A stretch of 60,662 nucleotides of DNA from Amphimedon queenslandica (GCF_000090795.2 NW_003546304.1:260167-320828); one strand, 5' to 3'; positions 1 to 13,106 are shown, numbered from the stretch's first letter. Translations and numbers: made by a program. Notes: generated by a model not told the origin, from the sequence alone.

Positions 1-21
1 ATCTTATTATTTAGATTTCAG

Positions 22-525
22 TGTTTTGAATACTCGTGGGCCTTGTAGTAAATACTCATTTACAAACTCAGTAACTGGAGAAGAGAAAACAGGCAAGATT
101 GAGTTTAAATTGACTGAAGAGATATTTAAGGTATAAAAATATTATAGTGTATAACTCTATTGCTGCATTCTCTCACTACTTTATACGTAGGGCATTGCAT
201 GCAAATTGGATTCTCCTGGTTTCATTCACCTTAATGAAGCAACAAAAGAAGTTATTGGTAGCAGTACACCATACTCTGACTGTGGTAGTCTACCACTAGT
301 TGCTGACCTACAGGAAGCAGGCTTTGATGTTCAAGTAAGTGAATCATGCACTGTTGACCAATATTATAATAATAATAGTTCTACCAAATATTGTTCCTTT
401 TCCTATAGATAACTGGATATGGACATAGTGATGTGTATCACGGAGACAATGAGTATTGCAGTCTTTCCTGCATGCAAAGTGCTATGAAGATTCTCAGCCG
501 TGTGCTTGACAAATTTAACCAGTGA
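22..525 (+). CDS. Acetylornithine deacetylase-like M20 metallopeptidase, C-terminal part (5' end outside window)
   Basis: Three exons are visible: 22-130, 191-334 and 409-525 (TGA). All junctions are GT-AG and the frame stays open. The encoded C-terminus contains SLPLVADLQEAGFDVQ and, shortly after, YHGDNEYC. I recall closely similar stretches near the end of plant-type acetylornithine deacetylases, which belong to the M20/ArgE family and are zinc-dependent amidohydrolases that release acetate from N-acetylated amino acids. The metal-binding residues lie mostly upstream of the window, so catalytic competence cannot be judged. An AATAAA signal lies near 641. The gene converges on the ROCO-like gene, with stop codons about 137 bp apart. 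The subfamily is less certain than the M20 membership. Confidence 0.72.
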
Positions 526-662
526 TTAAACACTGAAAAACTTTAATTTGTGATTTTTTGACAAAATTTAATCATGAAATTAATTGCAATAACTATAGAC
601 TAAAAGTTATGCACAATAGTCTGAACAATGTGTAAAGAGAATAAATGAATTGAAAGTTCTAC

Positions 663-3600
663 CTACAAGTCTTTATTAATTTCTGCATTAATCCAATGTA
701 AGCGATCATCCTTTATCAGTTCCTGGACATCAGCTTCACATTCATTGCAGTACAGTGATTTCCTTTCTCCAGGGCTGAACTTAAAGTAGTGGGGGTCAAC
801 ATTATCAGGATCATTACGAGGACAAAACAAACCAAAATGATACTTAAGACCTATCTGTACGTTATTACAAACGTCGTCGTACACTAATTTACAGAGATTT
901 AGAATTTTAGAACACAGAGAAATGTTGAGCAATCCCTGCTCCTCCCCGTGTGAGTCACTAGCCAGGACTCTGACTTCAATGACACTCTTGTGGTATATTA
1001 TCTCAATAATGAGAGAACTGTTGCTGTCAGAGCCCGACTTGTATTTAAAGCGAGTCATATTGAATTCATCGCAGGGATCAATCTCGACACTGTCAGGTAA
1101 TGGAAAAGCTTTTGTGAGCTTGTGATGAAAAAGAACCAGTTGATCACACTGGAAGTAATGCCTGTCAAACTGAACATAGAGACTAAGCTGACGCGGGGAT
1201 GAAGTATTGGCCTTGTTCCTCAGTGAAGGCATGAAGTGCAACTGCTTGTCATGGACTTTGACTTCAACTGCTACCTTGCAGAACGACAAGTACCAAAGGA
1301 CAGACTGATACTCACTTTTAGTGAAGAGCTTCTGTGCAATATTTGTAGTGACAAGGCCATGTCTGTAATAGTTGAGGTACTGCTTCTCTTCTGTTGAGAG
1401 GTCAAGGGCACGAGTTGAGTGATAGTGCTCTATATAAAAGAGCCTATCTAAGAACTTGATCATTCGGGAGACATCAATGATGATAAATAACTGCTCTGTC
1501 CTTGGATCCATTTCAGGATTGAAGATTATAGAGCCAATGTTTCGGAACACAAGAAGACACTCCTTTAAACTATCCTCAGTATAGATACAACAGGAACGAG
1601 CCAAGACTGATAAACGCTTCAATGATATAGAGATACTAGTAGGATTGTAAAGGACACTACGTAAAAGAGAATATTTAGCCGGGAATGACTTCAATATGGT
1701 CAAATTCTTTGCATGGGCTTTGACAAGACTCTGTATTGAGTCCTTTACAGCTGAGAGCTCTCTATCTCTGAGAACCTTGTCTCCATCGATACAAAACGTC
1801 AAAATATTCGGATTGATGATGCTTGAAATACCAAACTCTGTTGCCCACAAGAGGACATGCTTCTTGAGTAGATCAACGAGCTCTTTGACTCCTTCTTCTC
1901 CCTTCTCTGTCAAGAGCTGTTTAGTGTACGTACCGACCAGTGTGACATCATACGGCTTATCAGTTGGAGAAATATCAGAATTGAACCATTTCTTCAGACC
2001 AGCTATTAACATAAAATACTCAAATTTGCTGTAGAGCTGCATAAATATTTTATCATCTCCTCTCTTCTGGTATCTCTCATAAGACATTCTCGGTGGCTCA
2101 GCAGTTGCTGTGGGGACATCTCGCTCAAGATCAATGACGTTGAGTATAACAAGCTGCTTACTGTGGCCAGCCACTACTGGCAGTAACTGTGAAAAAAGAG
2201 CACGATTCGTACCAACATCCCACACATTCATATACAGAGGTTGAAAGAGGGCTAGCTGTGTCATGCTGTCCTCCTTTTTCTCTTCCTCAAGCAATGCCTT
2301 CACTTTCTTGAAGAGCTTCTCTAACGTACTCTTGACAGCTACCTCACTCATAGAAGGGAAAAGCTTAGACAGTGGTCCAGCTATTGAGTCGGTAGCAAAG
2401 GACGGGCTACGCTTCTGACGATAATAATACTTTGCGGTTACTCTTGCTAGAAATTCTGCAGCTGAATCAATACCAGGTATATTCTTCCACTTCGAGTCAC
2501 CTATAAAACAAAAAATTAATGATACTAGCTAAGGGGTCCAATAGGATTTTGACAATATGCTCAGCAGCCAAAATTTGAGCCAAAGTCCCTGTACTATAGT
2601 ACAGGGTTCTTGGTCAAATTTTGCCAAAAATGAAGAGGAGAAAATTCTCCATTTTTATAATTTTTTCTGATACATATACATGTACTTATGTTGTGTATCA
2701 AGATTGAGCTGATTCCGATCACAATTGAATTTTTCATGAATTTTTAAAGTTGCTCCAAAATCGGGCCAAAGTCCCTGTACTATAGTACAATGTTCTTGGC
2801 CAAATTTCGCCAAAAACAAAAAGAAAAGAACTCCCCATTTTTATAATTTTTTTCTGATACATATACATGTACTTATGTTGTGTATCAAATTTGAGCTGAT
2901 TTTGATCACAATTGAATTTTTCACAAATTTTTTAATTTGCTCCAAAATCGGGCCAAGTCCCTGTTCTTGGTCAAATTTTGCCAAAAATGAAAAGGAGAGA
3001 ATTTTCCATTTTTATAATTTTTTCTGATACGTATACATGTACATGTACTTATGTTGTGTATCAAATTTGAGCTGATTCCGATCACAATTGAATTTTTCAT
3101 GAATTTTTAAATTTGCTCCAAAATTGGGCCAAAGTCCCTGTACTATAGTACAGGGTTCTTGGTCAAATTTTGCCAAAAATGAAAATGAGAGAATTCTCCA
3201 TTTTTATAATTTTTTCTGATACATATACATGTACTTATGTTGTGTATCAAATTTGAGCTGATTCCGATCACAATTGAATTTTTCACGAATTTTTAAATTT
3301 GCACCAAAAGCCATATACTATAATACATGTATGTCAGCTTATATCAAACATGCAATTTAGCTCATCTATCATCCCCTGTGGGAAACCCTGAGTATAATTC
3401 TGTTGTAAAGCAGGACCAATGACTATTGCTTTGCCATTATCTATTCATCCTCATGCTACATTGTAAGCTTACCAGTCAGTGGATTAATGGTGGCCAATAG
3501 TTCATAGAACTCAATGCAAGTTGGCTCTCCATTTCTTGGCTCTGGTATCTGGCCACCGAGCTCCTTCTCTAAAAGGGACTTTAGTAACGTTGTCTTGCCA

Positions 3601-6600
3601 GCTGAAGGTAAACCCATCAAAGCAACTTGACCTACAGTGAAATCAGCTTCCTCCTCCTTTATTATCTTCCAAAACAGCTCAAGACTAAAGTCTTCAGTTG
3701 GATAATCTGATACTATTATCAAAAAGAAAAGAGAGAGAGAGAAGGAGAGATGTTAAATTTTGATGTTTCTTACTGATCAAAATACACATTAATACTGTTT
3801 CTATGCATCCCATACCTTCAGCTATGAGTGCTCCACGACCACCTGTCAATTCAAAGTCTTTAAAATTCATTTCAACTGCTTCACGAAAAGATTTTCTCAT
3901 AGCCTACATCCAAAACAATAGTGGCATAACTTCCATACCAATATCAATTATATTTTATCATTTTCTAACCATCCATTGATTGTAAAAGGAATAGTACAGG
4001 CCATTAACTCTAAACTAACAAACACCTCTACTACTCATTCTTGGCATATATTGCTCTCCAATTGTTAAGAGAAAAACAGTAAAAATAGTACTACCCATAC
4101 ACTAGCACTAATACTTATTATGAGATATTAAAGTATATCATTATACTTTACATATGCCCTTAAAGCGGTTTGGAACTGGTTTAGAAATAAATCAGTTTAC
4201 ATGTGGACAATTTCAATGCGGTTTAAACCAACTTATGTAAACCACCTTTACACTACAAACCAGTTTGGATCAAAGGGGTTTAGAAACCAGCTTAATTGTG
4301 TCCACATGTAACTATGGTTGAATCAGTTTACAATGCTACATTGCATACATAATACAGCTGCTTCAGTACTTATAAGACCGGTTTGATTACTCAAACCACC
4401 TCCTGAGGTGGTTTGAGATAAGTTGGTTTAAACCGCATTGAAATTGTCCACACGTAAACTGATTTATTTCTAAACCGGTTCCAAACTGCTTTAAGGGCAT
4501 AGTGTAAACGGGGCTTTATGTATGCAATGTAGCATTGTAAACCAATTCAACCACAGTTAAGTGTGGACACAATTAAGCTGGTTTCTAAACCGCTTGGATC
4601 CAAACTGGTTTGTAGTGCAAACAGGGCTTATGATTCTATAAATAATTACTTATTTTTATCACTCCATTTTACATGTATATTATTATTATCATGTTTTATT
4701 TCATGTAACTACTTACTTCAACCTTCTCGTCTCTCCATTGTTCTCTCTCTGTTGTCTTTCGTCTCATTCTCCTCAGTTCAACCAGCAACATATCGTATTC
4801 GTTTTTCAACTGAGACAGTTCCTCTTTTAAACGAAAGTTCTCAGCAATGAGCTGCAACAAATATACCAATAGCATCAAAAATGGTAATTATGATTATAGT
4901 TAATTATTATCATAATAGCTGAAAGCTTTTAAGGGACTTAATTTTTTACTGATTTTGCAATTCCATTGATATTTACAAAAAATAAAATCTGTCAAAATCT
5001 AGATAATTACAGTACAAGATTGCAGGATTAGGATTTGATTTGTAAAAACCAATGCATAAAAATGATTTTTGGACAGATCCACAAAATTTTAATCCCTTGA
5101 AAGTTTTTGGCTATACGATTATTAATGCTTTGTTATGTGTTTGACTGGAGTACTCACTCTTTGAGCTGTTTGCTTTGCTTCCATACTTTGCATCTCTGCT
5201 TTCTTCTTCAGTTCTCTCATCCTATAAATTAAGATATAGCTCAATATAGACAGGTGGTCCTGCTGAGTTTAGTTGTTTACACAATGTTAACAGGATTCCA
5301 AGTCTATACAAAGCATGAAAGTCCATGTTTGTCTACAAATGCTTCCCTCATGATTACAATGCATGACCTATTGTCCAATATGGAAGACTAATGTAGATTA
5401 GGTCATTACAAGCTGACCTGGCAGTCTAAAATTGATTAATAAGCTAAAGCTGAGTCAATACAAAACATTGGCTAGTCGTGTTTGCCAAACAGCAGATATA
5501 AAAATTTATTTCTTATGGTCAGTTGAATACTACGATACAGCTAGTCATTTTCACTATAGCCATAATTCATAAAATTCACGTGTTGAAAGAATTAGTACAC
5601 AAAAATATAAAAACTCATAATGAATTCACAAAGTGTATGAGCAAAGTATATAAGGTACTTTTTATAATCTTGTTCTAGCTTCTGGCGTGAAAGGAGAGAT
5701 AAGTCTCTGTCTTCTGGTATCTCTGATGTAACCTGGGCAGTCAGGTCTTGCACTCTGATCTATAAAAAAGGAAAAATTAACAAAATCAGACAAAAGGAGG
5801 TACAGTAGGAGATCACATTTAGATCTTGCCTGATATTAAAGTCTAACAAAATCCAAATATTATTCCAATATCGTTTTTCCAAACAAACAAGGACCTCCTG
5901 CTGATTATAACTACAAGAAAGCTTTTCTATTATTGTATCATAAACAATGCTTATAAATTACATGTAATTAGAGCACCAAGCTAAAGAATAAGTAACAAGT
6001 CATTCCTCTCCGCTGGAGGCAGTTATTCTTCTTCTGCTAAGATAATAACAAGACACATGTACCACTAGTTGGGATACCTTGAGAAAGAGTGACTGATCGC
6101 TATATCATATGCTCCAATCAGAGGATGATCACAATCAAGTTACAAAACGCAATAATGACTGTCATTCATAAAACCAGTGTTCTGTCTGTCATCATGGAAA
6201 TACATGTATTATTTAGTAGTTACGATTACTTCAAAATTATTATAAAATTAAATTAATTTGATCCAATCTCAACAACTCGTGAAAAATGCTATAACCTACT
6301 TCTAACGAGCTAATCCTTTCGTATGCTTTATCAAGCTCTTTCTGTAAAAGTGACTGATCGTCTTTCTTCTGTTTAGCGTGTCTGCTGTTTCGAGGATATT
6401 GCTGCGTCTTGCTGCTAGCATCACTGCTTGGATTAGGCGACTTATCTCTTGGAACAGATAAACTAGTTGATTTCTTCTCCAATAGCTCCATATACTTTTG
6501 AATAAGAGGAACCCACGGATCCTATAAAACAAAAGTTTGATGATAATTCATAATAACTATTATAGTATCAAAACTGACTTTTGGAGTCTTTGGAAGTGAT

Positions 6601-8939
6601 GCAGGCCCACCTTCAGCAGAATAAAAAGAGCTAGTTGATTTATCTTCATGATCAGTTTCTTGTGTAACAGGATACCCCACGGGGCCCACATACTGTCCCT
6701 GGTGAGCACTAACTGGGACTGGTGACCCATTATCACTAGATATAGGATGAGACACTTCAGTATACCCTGTCAACTTTGGTCTATCATTAGTAGTAGTGAC
6801 TGGGTTTGATGGACGAGGCGCTTCTCGTTGAGAGGCAAGAGGTACAGGATGGACTGGATAGTTAACAACATTATGATGTGGTAGAGAGTGATACTGGGTC
6901 TGTTCCAGTGGCTCATTCACTAACTGTGGTCTTGCTTCTACCATCTCTGGTCTCACATGTTGCAGTACAATTGGGTTCACGTGATGAATGCTCCCATGAT
7001 GATGATATGGTGGTACCCCTTGAACCATGTGTGGTCTTGCTTGAGAAAGAGGTCTATGCTGATCAGTCTGTACTCGCCTCAATAAGTGCTCCTCTGGTCT
7101 CTGATGTGTTTCATAATACATATGATGAGGCTGTGGAGGCATTTGAGGCTGTGGAGGCATTTGAGGCACCATAGGTGGGGAAGAAAAAGCTCCAGAACTA
7201 ACCTGAGGCAGGCCTGAATAATGTAATCCGTGCATGTGAGCGTGTGACGATAAAACATGAGGATTAGAGGGAGGATGGTACAGGGTATTGTGCTGTACTG
7301 GTGCATAAGGTGAGGCATGGTTTGATAATAATTGATGTTCTTGTGTAATGTCGTATGGTGCATTCGGTGAAGGAAGAACATTAACAGCAGGAGAAACAGT
7401 TTTACGAGGAGGCATGGTGGAGACAGTGTGAAGAGGAGGACGGGGACTACTGCTAGACTGGGCCTCATTGAGTCTGCTGGGTAAGGAGGAGTACGAGTTC
7501 TCAGGAGAAGCAGATTTACGTAAAGAAAAAACAGAATCACCTAAAATCAAGGTTAATAGTATAATTGATTCTGCTATGCAAAATTTATATTGGAGATTAA
7601 TCTTTTAAGGTATAAATTTATTATCCTAGACATAATTCATTATCTCTGCTAGCACAAATTTAAATTTATATTTGTGCAACAGTTTAGACAAGATGTGAGA
7701 AAGAGGAGGTACAGCAGATAAAGTGATTCAATAGTCCATAGCCACAAACACTACACCTGTTAGTCTATTGGGTAAGAGGCTAACCTGCTATTCAGGTTTC
7801 AGGTTTCATGGTATAAGCAACAATAACAGGATAATTAATAAAGCATTAATTTTTCCAAGTATCATATATACTTCCTTGTAGGATATAAATTTCCCTACAT
7901 CTTAGAAATACAGCTTAAACAAATATGACTTCATTTTAAATTATCCCTTTGAGGTTTGTCATTTCCCATGTAAGCACAAAAGCATTACAGCAACAAAAAC
8001 AAGTTGTTGATTAGTGCAAAACTCCCTACATGCAGATAATTAGCATCACAAAGAAATCAGTTTCAGTTAATTAGCATCACAAAGAAACCAATTTCAGTTG
8101 ATTAGCATCACAAAGAAACCAATTTCAGTTGATTAGCATCACAAAGAAACCAATTTTCGTACGCGTTCGAATGTACCAAACAAAAAACAAAAGAAATGAA
8201 ATTCAATAAAATGAAATAGAAAATATATGAAGGTTCACTTACCAGTATCATCTCCTGATGATCTCTGCCGCTCAAAGAAATTATTACTAGAACTGCTCCT
8301 GGAGTGAATAGCTGGAGGCTGTAGATGAGTCTGATGAGGCTGAGGAGGAGGAGGAGGAGAGAGAGACGGAGAATCAGTAGCAACTCTACGAGTTATAGGA
8401 GAAGTAGAAACAAGCTGTGGTTTACTGAATTGCGAAGATAAGTTCTCTGTAGGTTTGTGAAGTGGCGATTGCTGGTCCTGTACATGTACCTGTGACACCG
8501 AACCAATGTTAGTACTACTAGCAGGGAAGCTCTCAGCCTGTAAATTAGCAAAAAAATTATTGGAGCTGTGATGTATTGTGCGTGATGCAGGATGCAAATG
8601 ATGCTGCTGGTGTGATGCTAAATGTGAGTTCTCTTCCATCATCAATGTATGTCCCCCAGCTGGAGTGGTTTTAGGTCCGCTCGGGTTGTCCTCCAGGGCC
8701 TTTGGGTCAGTAGATGGTAAAGAAGATGGCGGTGGTGATAGATCTTTACTTGCTGACTGAGGACTGTCCGAATCCACCACTTGTGGTGAAGCTCTGTTCT
8801 TACGACGGTCAGGTGTTGCTGAGAGCGTCCCTACTGTCATTGGTGCAGTACTGTAAGCGAATGCTTCTTCATCTATGTTAGATTCCATTGGAGCTAGTGG
8901 TTCTTCACCACTTCTTGTAGCAGCAGGAGAGTTACTCAT
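663..8939 (-). CDS. ROCO-like protein: Pro/Ser-rich N-terminus, coiled coil, Roc-type GTPase, COR-like region
   Basis: Nine exons (given low-high) are 8243-8939, 6579-7540, 6300-6521, 5659-5759, 5158-5221, 4717-4851, 3816-3903, 3473-3712 and 663-2500. Phases close, giving about 1448 aa. Residues 1-550 are low-complexity Ser/Pro/His/Gln. About 555-735 are charged and helical, probably coiled coil. A P-loop GLPSAGKTT lies near residue 790. A G3-like WDVG motif lies near 930, where Roc domains usually have WDxxGQ. From about 1150 a segment (NIGSIIFNP, then YRHGLVTTNIAQKLF) resembles COR domains, and the C-terminus is Cys-containing as in MFHAS1-type ROCO proteins. ROCO proteins are GTPase scaffolds, often dimerising through COR. 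No LRR or kinase domain is seen. A 5' UTR intron is likely (acceptor near 8970). Family call is good; exact orthology is unknown. Confidence 0.72.
2560..3330. repeat. Tandem block of ~185-bp palindrome-centred repeat (4 copies)
   Basis: Four head-to-tail copies lie in the last intron of the ROCO-like gene. Each has a core resembling CCCTGTACTATAGTACAGGG (about 2591, 2771, 3136; the third copy near 2960 lacks the palindrome). The core is followed by a stretch ending in ACATGTACTTATGTTGTG and then a T-rich linker. Spacing is about 180-190 bp. The same family recurs near 18.2, 25.9, 42.5, 52.3, 53.7 and 60.2 kb. Confidence 0.9.
4150..4630. repeat. Interleaved inverted-repeat (MITE-like) element, order A-B-A'-B'
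   Basis: Arm A (about 4150-4236) is the reverse complement of 4410-4502. Arm B (about 4250-4350) is the reverse complement of about 4514-4617. Arms are 85-100 bp and highly similar. The right arms end in related GTAAACGGGGCTT and GCAAACAGGGCTT. It lies in an intron of the ROCO-like gene and has no coding capacity. Confidence 0.82.
8038..8157. repeat. 31-bp tandem repeat, about 4 copies
   Basis: A unit beginning ATTAGCATCACAAAGAAA is repeated with a 31-bp period. The last two copies are nearly identical. It lies in intron 1 of the ROCO-like gene. Confidence 0.9.
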
Positions 8940-9388
8940 CTGATGTTGTTGACCAGTTCAGAGTGCACCTATAAATGATCACAGAGTCTACATATTGCAA
9001 AAATATGATAACATTGCAGCATTAATTGTGTCATGTGGCATAACTTAAATTATGCTTAGTCATTGTTTGTAGCACAGTCTAATATTATTATTCTAGATAT
9101 ATATAAGATACAGCAGCAAGAGTTCATAATGTTACCAGACTTACCACTGGCTGGGCCTGATGATTGGAGAGACTCAAAAAAGCAGCAGTGGGCCCTGTCG
9201 ACCTTGAGCTTTAAATAATCAGACCACCATCTGTCAAAGATAGTATGTTTTGATAAGGTATACCTCAATTATAGTGAAAGCACAAAAGGAGCGGGCCGGG
9301 GCTCTCCCTGGGACAGCCCCTTATGCTCATCTGTCATTTTTGCGCATTCCATTATCCCACTGAGTAACTATAAACTATACCCACGTGA
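8940..9388. promoter_or_regulatory. Shared 5' region between ROCO-like gene (-) and MRPL1 (+)
   Basis: The two start codons face outward, 449 bp apart. On the minus strand a splice acceptor near 8970 and a GTAAGT donor near 9144 suggest a noncoding first exon for the ROCO-like gene at about 9145-9240. This leaves some 100-150 bp, including the GC-rich patch at 9290-9320, as a probable bidirectional promoter. No TATA box is evident. Inferred from geometry only. Confidence 0.45.
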
Positions 9389-12300
9389 ATGGTAATGCTG
9401 CTTCTTCGGACAAGAGGAAGGACACGAGGCACATGGCTGTCCTCCTATATTATTAATTCTTGCTCTTTCTTAAAATTTGCATCTACAGTAAAGGTTACCC
9501 AGAGAGACCCAAACCCGTCTCCTTCCCACAGACGCCAGCCGCGAGTTTACTTACTTAATCACTACAAGGAGCCCTTCGTGTCTTTGGAGGAAGGACTCAG
9601 AGCTCTCAGAGCTTATTCTTTATTTAGACCAGAGACGGTGGAGATCAGTCTTAAATTCAACTTGAAAGTGAGAAGAATGCAGATTTCACGTGTTGGTACC
9701 AGTAGGCGGAGCTATAATTATGTTAATTAATTAAGCCATTATAGATTATACATGAATTTAAAATAATTATTATTGTGAATTAGTATAATTATTATCAGAG
9801 CCTGAAATAAGAGTTGGACATTTTCCGACTAGTGTCTGACTGAATTTTATGTTGTATTATTTTGTCTAAACAACTTAATTTTTAAAATTATGAGTTACAT
9901 GAGCTTCATAAACTGACAAGCACTGCAATACAGTACATGACAGTTTGAGAATATTGTAAATTCATAAGAAGTTAAACTTGATAGGAATCAGCTCAAAGTT
10001 GATACATAAAAACATTTGTATATATGTATTAGAAAAAATTATAAAAATAAAAAATTTTCTCCTTGTGATTTTTGTCTCCTGTAAGGGTCTTAGGCCTAAT
10101 TTATGAGCAACTTGACAATCCACTGACAAGAAGCTGCATGGGTACTATGCCAAAATCCTATAGCAAACCCTGTCCGACTGTTTCATAAAAATGGCAGATT
10201 AAATTAATCAATGTTCAGATACAATGTCTGAGCATTTTTGAATATAATTTCTGGCTTTGTCATATAGTGCTAAGCCTGATTATGTTGATTTTGGAATAGA
10301 ATTTAGTGATTTGCATGCGTCAAAAGGTCAACTATTGATCAAAAAATTGACTTGATGCTGGTGTAGCATCATAATTATGATAAATATACTTTTCTTCCTC
10401 TTTTCAGGGTCAAAATCAGATCAGAGGCACTATAGTATTCCCACACTACTTTGGCGGAAAATCAAAAATTTTAGTTTTTGCTGAGGTATGTGCATTGTGT
10501 AATTCAGTAATTGTAATTGAGCTGTATTCAATGAATAGTATGTGATGAGTCATTATTATTATGATGACTATGCAGATCAGATCAATGCTGAAGTAAACTG
10601 TAATATTAAGCTTGCATTGTAGATCGTGCTGATTAAAGGCCTTTTCACACTGGCACAGTTTTCAAAGCGCTTTGTTGATACAGCTGAAATAATGCGCATT
10701 GATCGTGTTCACACTAGCAGCTGAATTATATATCATTTTGTGTTCCTGTTGCCATTGGTTTACATTGATCTAAGCGCATCACTTCACATCAATCCACCTC
10801 TAGCTCTCCAGGTGAAGTGAGAGTGATGCACATTAATTAAAAACCACTCTAGTGTGAACACGATTAATGCATATCAATGCGCATTACTTGTGCCAGTGTG
10901 AAAAGGCCTTAAGTATGCTACAACATTTAATGACTTTTGACCTCTAAACTCTTTAATGCTTGCTTGTTTTATTCACTATAATTCTTATTCATTATAACTT
11001 GTTCATGTTTTTGTTGTCATTATTCTTATTTGTTAGGATTCTGCAGCAACTTCAGCTAAAGAAGCTGGCGCCAGTGTAATTGGTGGACTCGAATTAATAA
11101 AGGAAATAGAAACAACAGATGTCGTCCCTGATTGCCATGTTATCCTCTCGACTCCTTCTATGCTGGAAGAAGTAAAGAAGATAGCGAGAATACTCAAAAC
11201 AAAGATGCCCTCTGAGAGAAGAGGTATAATGGCTATACTTTACACTTAAAAGCAAATTCTTAAAAGCTACCTTGTAAAAGCACTTACCAAAAATAGTTAT
11301 AAGTTATGTGAACTATCAATGCATGTTTGTGGTAATGATAGCATAGCTGCTGACTGTGCAGTGAGAGAGGTCATGTGTGGGCTAACTCAGCATAAGTTAC
11401 AAAACACCAAAACCACAACAGCTGACATGTGATTTAGGTGTCATTATTATGTGGTTTTACTTTACTCACTTTCTATGGGGTGCATAAGGACATCGTGAGC
11501 CATTGGTCTATGTAACAGTGAAATATGATTTAAGTGTTCATGATTTCAAGTGTAGAATTATATAGCTCAAATTTACTGCATAGTGTTATAGATGTAATAA
11601 ATATTGAAATTAGTCTGTGAATTTAAAATGCTCTAAAACAAGCATGAATTATTGAACTCATGCTACTAGTTAGTGTTCTGTATTCTGTAGGGACTGTAGT
11701 TGAAGATATACCTAAAGCCATGGAACAATTTGCACACACTAAAGCATATCGGAGCATTGATGGCATACTCAACATAGGTATTGGTGAGGTGAGCCTCAGC
11801 AAACAAATAGAATATTGTCATTGCCTTAACTAATTATTATGTTTGTTATGCAGATAAATTTTCCCAATGTTAAAATTAGAGAAAATCTTGATGCGTTGAT
11901 GAATTTGGTTCTAAGTCAGAGAGAAAAAGTTAAAAAAAGTAATGGGCACACTATTAATATATCATACTGCATGCATGCAAATACACTGCATATTCAGCAT
12001 ATAATTGCATTATGATAAGTCATACCGTATAGCCACTAAGTTTTGAGGCAATAAACTTTTGCAAATCAGGCCACAAGTCTTTTTTTCACAAATTAACTTT
12101 CGTCATAGATATTAGAGTAAATGAAAGGGATTAGAAACGGGGTGTAGCAACAGGAAATGTGGGTTCGGTTACCACATGACAGCCATTAGTGTTTTGACTG
12201 TATTCCCATCTCCTCCTCCATTGGTGAAGCTGCTCTGGATGGATTTCGAAAGAAATTTGTGTTGCTCCAGGATAGCATAGCCTACTCCACATAGAATGTT

Positions 12301-13106
12301 TAGAGCTACCTGCAGCAAGGTGTTTGTCTCTGTAAAGTCATTTTGCAACCAGTTATAGGTACACAAAGTTGCCTGTTTTTGAAACACTTAATTGTTTATA
12401 AAACACTCGAGTGTTATAGTATCAATGAGCGAGTTGGGTCATTCCATAGGAGATTTCAAGCTCTTTGATGTTTATATTTATTCATAGCTCAAGATCAACA
12501 TGAGTCTTTTGGCAGGAAGAAAAGGTGGTATTTTTAGTGAAAGTGACACAGTTACTAACGCATGCATTGATTTACTTAACAAAAAAATATTGATAAAAAG
12601 CATGAACACTGGTTAGTATTGTGTGTGAGTTTTGTTTCCATAAATGGCATCCTCTTGGAGTTATTCAAAAATAAAGCAATAAAATCTGTGATTTTTGCTC
12701 CAAAATCTATTTAAAAAATCCCAACCCGCCTCTGTTTGTTTAGCAACAATACAAATTGCCTACGCCCACGCTTCTGTTTCCAATCCCTTTTATTTACTCT
12801 AATATCTATGCTTTTGTAGCTTCCATAAAGCCACACCCAAGAGAGCCAATATCTACATGTCATTATAGGTTGAGACGATAATTTTACAGAATTAACTTTT
12901 TTTCAAATATGGAAAATTAGCAAAAATTATACCCTCGAAATTAAGCGGCTATACGGTATACTGCATCATGAACATCCACAGATTCACAACTCAAGTTTTT
13001 GTTTTCTTCTCCTATAGAGGATTTCATTAAAAAGATAACTTTAAGTACAACATATGGACCAGGATTTGATCTACTCATTGACAATATAATCAATATTAAA
13101 GACTAG
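9389..13106 (+). CDS. MRPL1: Mitochondrial ribosomal protein L1 (uL1m)
   Basis: Six exons are 9389-9667, 10408-10485, 11037-11223, 11691-11788, 11854-11938 and 13018-13106, giving 271 aa. Bacterial-type uL1 sequence is recognisable: a QIRGTIVFPH-like stretch, a VIGGLELIKEI segment, and C-terminal STTYGPGFDLLI. The basic, Arg-rich N-terminus (MVMLLLRTRGRTRG) is suitable as a mitochondrial presequence. A second in-frame ATG at 9395 is also possible. The protein forms the L1 stalk of the large mitoribosomal subunit. It is slightly shorter than the vertebrate form. Introns 1, 2 and 5 carry transposon debris. Confidence 0.88.
9970..10095. repeat. Degenerate copy of the ~185-bp repeat family
   Basis: Sequence from about 9975 (GATAGGAATCAGCTCAAAG) through an A-rich stretch resembling CAGAAAAAATTATAAAAAT matches the reverse-orientation copies at 42 and 52 kb. 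The palindromic core is missing. It lies in MRPL1 intron 1. Confidence 0.6.
10633..10912. mobile_element. MITE, ~280 bp, flanked by TTAA
   Basis: Terminal inverted repeats start AGGCCTTTTCACACTGGCAC and are mirrored at 10889-10908. TTAA is present at both outer edges. A second inverted pair around 10700 and 10845 (CGTGTTCACACTAG and its complement) extends the hairpin. The TTAA target is typical of piggyBac-type non-autonomous elements. No ORF. Lies in MRPL1 intron 2. Confidence 0.75.
12023..12958. mobile_element. Nested MITE pair with TACCGTATAG termini
   Basis: The outer inverted repeat begins TACCGTATAGCC at 12023 and ends with its complement at 12958. A second inverted repeat (ATAGATATTAGAGTAAAT at about 12105, complement ending near 12810) sits inside, so a ~707-bp element appears inserted in or captured by the outer one. 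A 72-codon open frame (12169-12387, minus) shows no recognisable domain. Located in the last MRPL1 intron. Termini resemble elements at 24.3, 45.0 and 53.2 kb. Confidence 0.72.

Noticed and set aside
2560..3330. CRISPR-like regularly spaced repeats
   Set aside because: The 180-190-bp units are similar along their whole length, with no variable spacers, and the context is eukaryotic introns.
7755..7815. tRNA-like stretch
   Set aside because: It has a GGTTTCAGGTTTCATGG segment but no acceptor stem or proper anticodon arm that I can pair.
12169..12387. 72-codon minus-strand ORF as a gene
   Set aside because: It lies inside the nested MITE with no motif or splice support.
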